This document shows, piece after piece, positions 63,081-64,000 of a stretch of 64,000 nucleotides of DNA. Positions within the stretch are counted from its first letter, which is position 1; every line of letters begins with the position of its first letter. Source of the DNA: Phenylobacterium sp. (GTDB lineage: Bacteria; Pseudomonadota; Alphaproteobacteria; Caulobacterales; Caulobacteraceae); contig NZ_JAUYAW010000009.1 of NCBI RefSeq assembly GCF_030693405.1, positions 17,812-81,811 of the forward strand. Reading direction: 5' to 3'. The position numbers and the translations under genes are program-made. The notes below the pieces were generated by a model. The model had not been told where the DNA came from. It did no database searches and was given only the letters and a program-made list of their open reading frames with translations.

Positions 63081-64000
63081 ATGACCGATCAGAGCAAGAC
63101 CACCCCCGCCGTCGCCGCCGCCGAGTTCGATGACGACCGTCCCGTCCCCACCAAGCCTGGGGAGCTGCCGCCGGAAATCCAGGCCCCTCTGGCGCCGTTC
63201 AAGGGCGAGAAGCCGCCGGCTCCGGCCTGGTTCGAGGCGGTCATCGCCAAGGCGCCGGAACGCAGCTTCGTCACCTCGATGGGCGCCCAGATCGAGGTGC
63301 TGACCTGGGGCGAGGTGGGCAAGCCCGGCCTGCTCCTGGTGCATGGTAACAGCGCCCATGCCGACTGGTGGAGCTTCATCGCCCCCTATCTGGCCGAGGA
63401 CTATCGGGTGGCGTCGATGTCGCTGGCGGGCATGGGCGCCTCGGACTGGCGCGAAACCTACGCCTTCCAGGATTTCGCCGAAGACGCTGAAGCCGTGGCG
63501 CAGGCCACAGGACTCTATGAGGGCGGCCGCAAGCCCATCTATATCGGCCACTCCTTCGGCGGATCGCAGGTCTTCTACGCCGCCAGTCGGCACCCCGAGC
63601 GCATGGCCGCCGCCGTCCTCGTCGACACCGGCTTCGGCGGCCCGCCGCCCAAGGAGCGCGAGGAGATGGAGCGCCGCATGGAGCAGGTGCGCAACATCCC
63701 CACCGCCGACCGGCCCAAGCGGGTCTACGCGACCCTGGAGCAGGCGCTCGCCCGCTTCCGCTTCATGCCGCCCCAGGCGGCCGGCCATCTGTTCGTCGCC
63801 GACTTTATTGCGCGGAAATCCCTGAAGCGCGCGCCGCTGGAGGACGGGTCAGGCGAAGGCTGGACCTGGATGTTCGACCCGGCCATGTGGAACAAGCTCG
63901 ACCGCAGCGCCATGAACGCCCTGGTCACCGAAGGCCCCCCCAAGGTCGAGGTGCCTGTCGCCCATATTCACGGGGAGCATTCCCCAGTGGTCGCGAGGCG
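63081..64000 (+). CDS. Alpha/beta hydrolase (partial, C-terminus beyond right edge)
   Basis: At least 306 residues are read from ATG 63081 (MTDQSKTTPAVAAAEFDDD). The first 50 residues are proline-rich and probably flexible. The fold begins at FVTSMGAQIEVLTWGEVG, with LLLVHGNSAHADWWSFI (oxyanion hole) and the nucleophile elbow IGHSFGGSQVFYAA. The cap region includes MERRMEQVRNIPTADRPKRVYAT. The acid and His residues should lie near or beyond the edge (VPVAHIHGEHSPVV is the start of that section). Its substrate is unknown; the thioesterase neighbour suggests an ester or thioester. Confidence 0.9.
   Translation, partial: MTDQSKTTPAVAAAEFDDDRPVPTKPGELPPEIQAPLAPFKGEKPPAPAWFEAVIAKAPERSFVTSMGAQIEVLTWGEVGKPGLLLVHGNSAHADWWSFIAPYLAEDYRVASMSLAGMGASDWRETYAFQDFAEDAEAVAQATGLYEGGRKPIYIGHSFGGSQVFYAASRHPERMAAAVLVDTGFGGPPPKEREEMERRMEQVRNIPTADRPKRVYATLEQALARFRFMPPQAAGHLFVADFIARKSLKRAPLEDGSGEGWTWMFDPAMWNKLDRSAMNALVTEGPPKVEVPVAHIHGEHSPVVAR

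Overview
The window is about 70% GC, densely coded on both strands, and reads as chromosomal DNA of an alphaproteobacterium of the Caulobacteraceae. The best evidence is three proteins typical of that family: TipF (EAL protein for flagellum positioning), CpdR (118-aa receiver) and GapR (DUF2312). Large TonB-dependent receptors and the order MaoC-ribF-ileS-lspA-DUF3035 near mutL agree. Phenylobacterium or Caulobacter is plausible; the genus cannot be fixed from sequence alone. I see no phage, insertion sequence, integron or CRISPR array.

Layout. 1-10.4 kb: partial mutL, a degenerate TraB/GumN lipoprotein-like gene, the lspA/ileS/ribF operon, a class IIA HAD hydrolase and tipF. 10.5-18.7 kb: an acyl-CoA block with 3-hydroxyacyl-CoA dehydrogenase, etfAB, PduO-type cobalamin adenosyltransferase with a twin-TM partner, two tandem TetR regulators, and a 549-aa acyl-CoA dehydrogenase that looks like methylsuccinyl-CoA dehydrogenase. 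ETF takes electrons from the dehydrogenase, and adenosylcobalamin serves the mutases of the same pathways. 18.7-32.6 kb: mixed metabolism, including a ClpP-like / GH13 glucosidase / Rieske oxygenase operon, an M20 peptidase, tandem extensin-like proteins, an SDR-GNAT pair, an APH-fold kinase with a striking promoter, an aminotransferase and typA. 32.7-35.3 kb: a three-hairpin small RNA, an N-formylglutamate amidohydrolase-like gene, cpdR, tRNA-Val(GAC), and an acetyltransferase behind a possible leader-peptide attenuator. 35.7-45.3 kb: a 993-aa TonB receptor, mnmC, a frameshifted motA, an MFS transporter and an MltB-type transglycosylase.

45.4-50.8 kb is the most interesting region. A Fur-box-like site precedes a tight operon: TonB receptor, PepSY-type membrane protein, DUF2271 protein, DUF4198 protein and ApbE flavin transferase. 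The DUF2271 protein carries a DGISGAT motif of the kind ApbE flavinylates. This suggests a periplasmic FMN-based electron-transfer module coupled to iron or metal-chelate uptake.

50.8-64 kb: an SDR, rpmJ (too short for the ORF track), a YihX-like HAD phosphatase, gapR with an overlapping basic protein, a sigma-54 response regulator, a PQQ/haem c alcohol dehydrogenase, an arginine/ornithine catabolic pair with a divergent Lrp regulator, oligoendopeptidase F, a PaaI thioesterase and a partial alpha/beta hydrolase. Starts were moved downstream of the ORF-track start where a Shine-Dalgarno sequence, family length or signal peptide argued for it.
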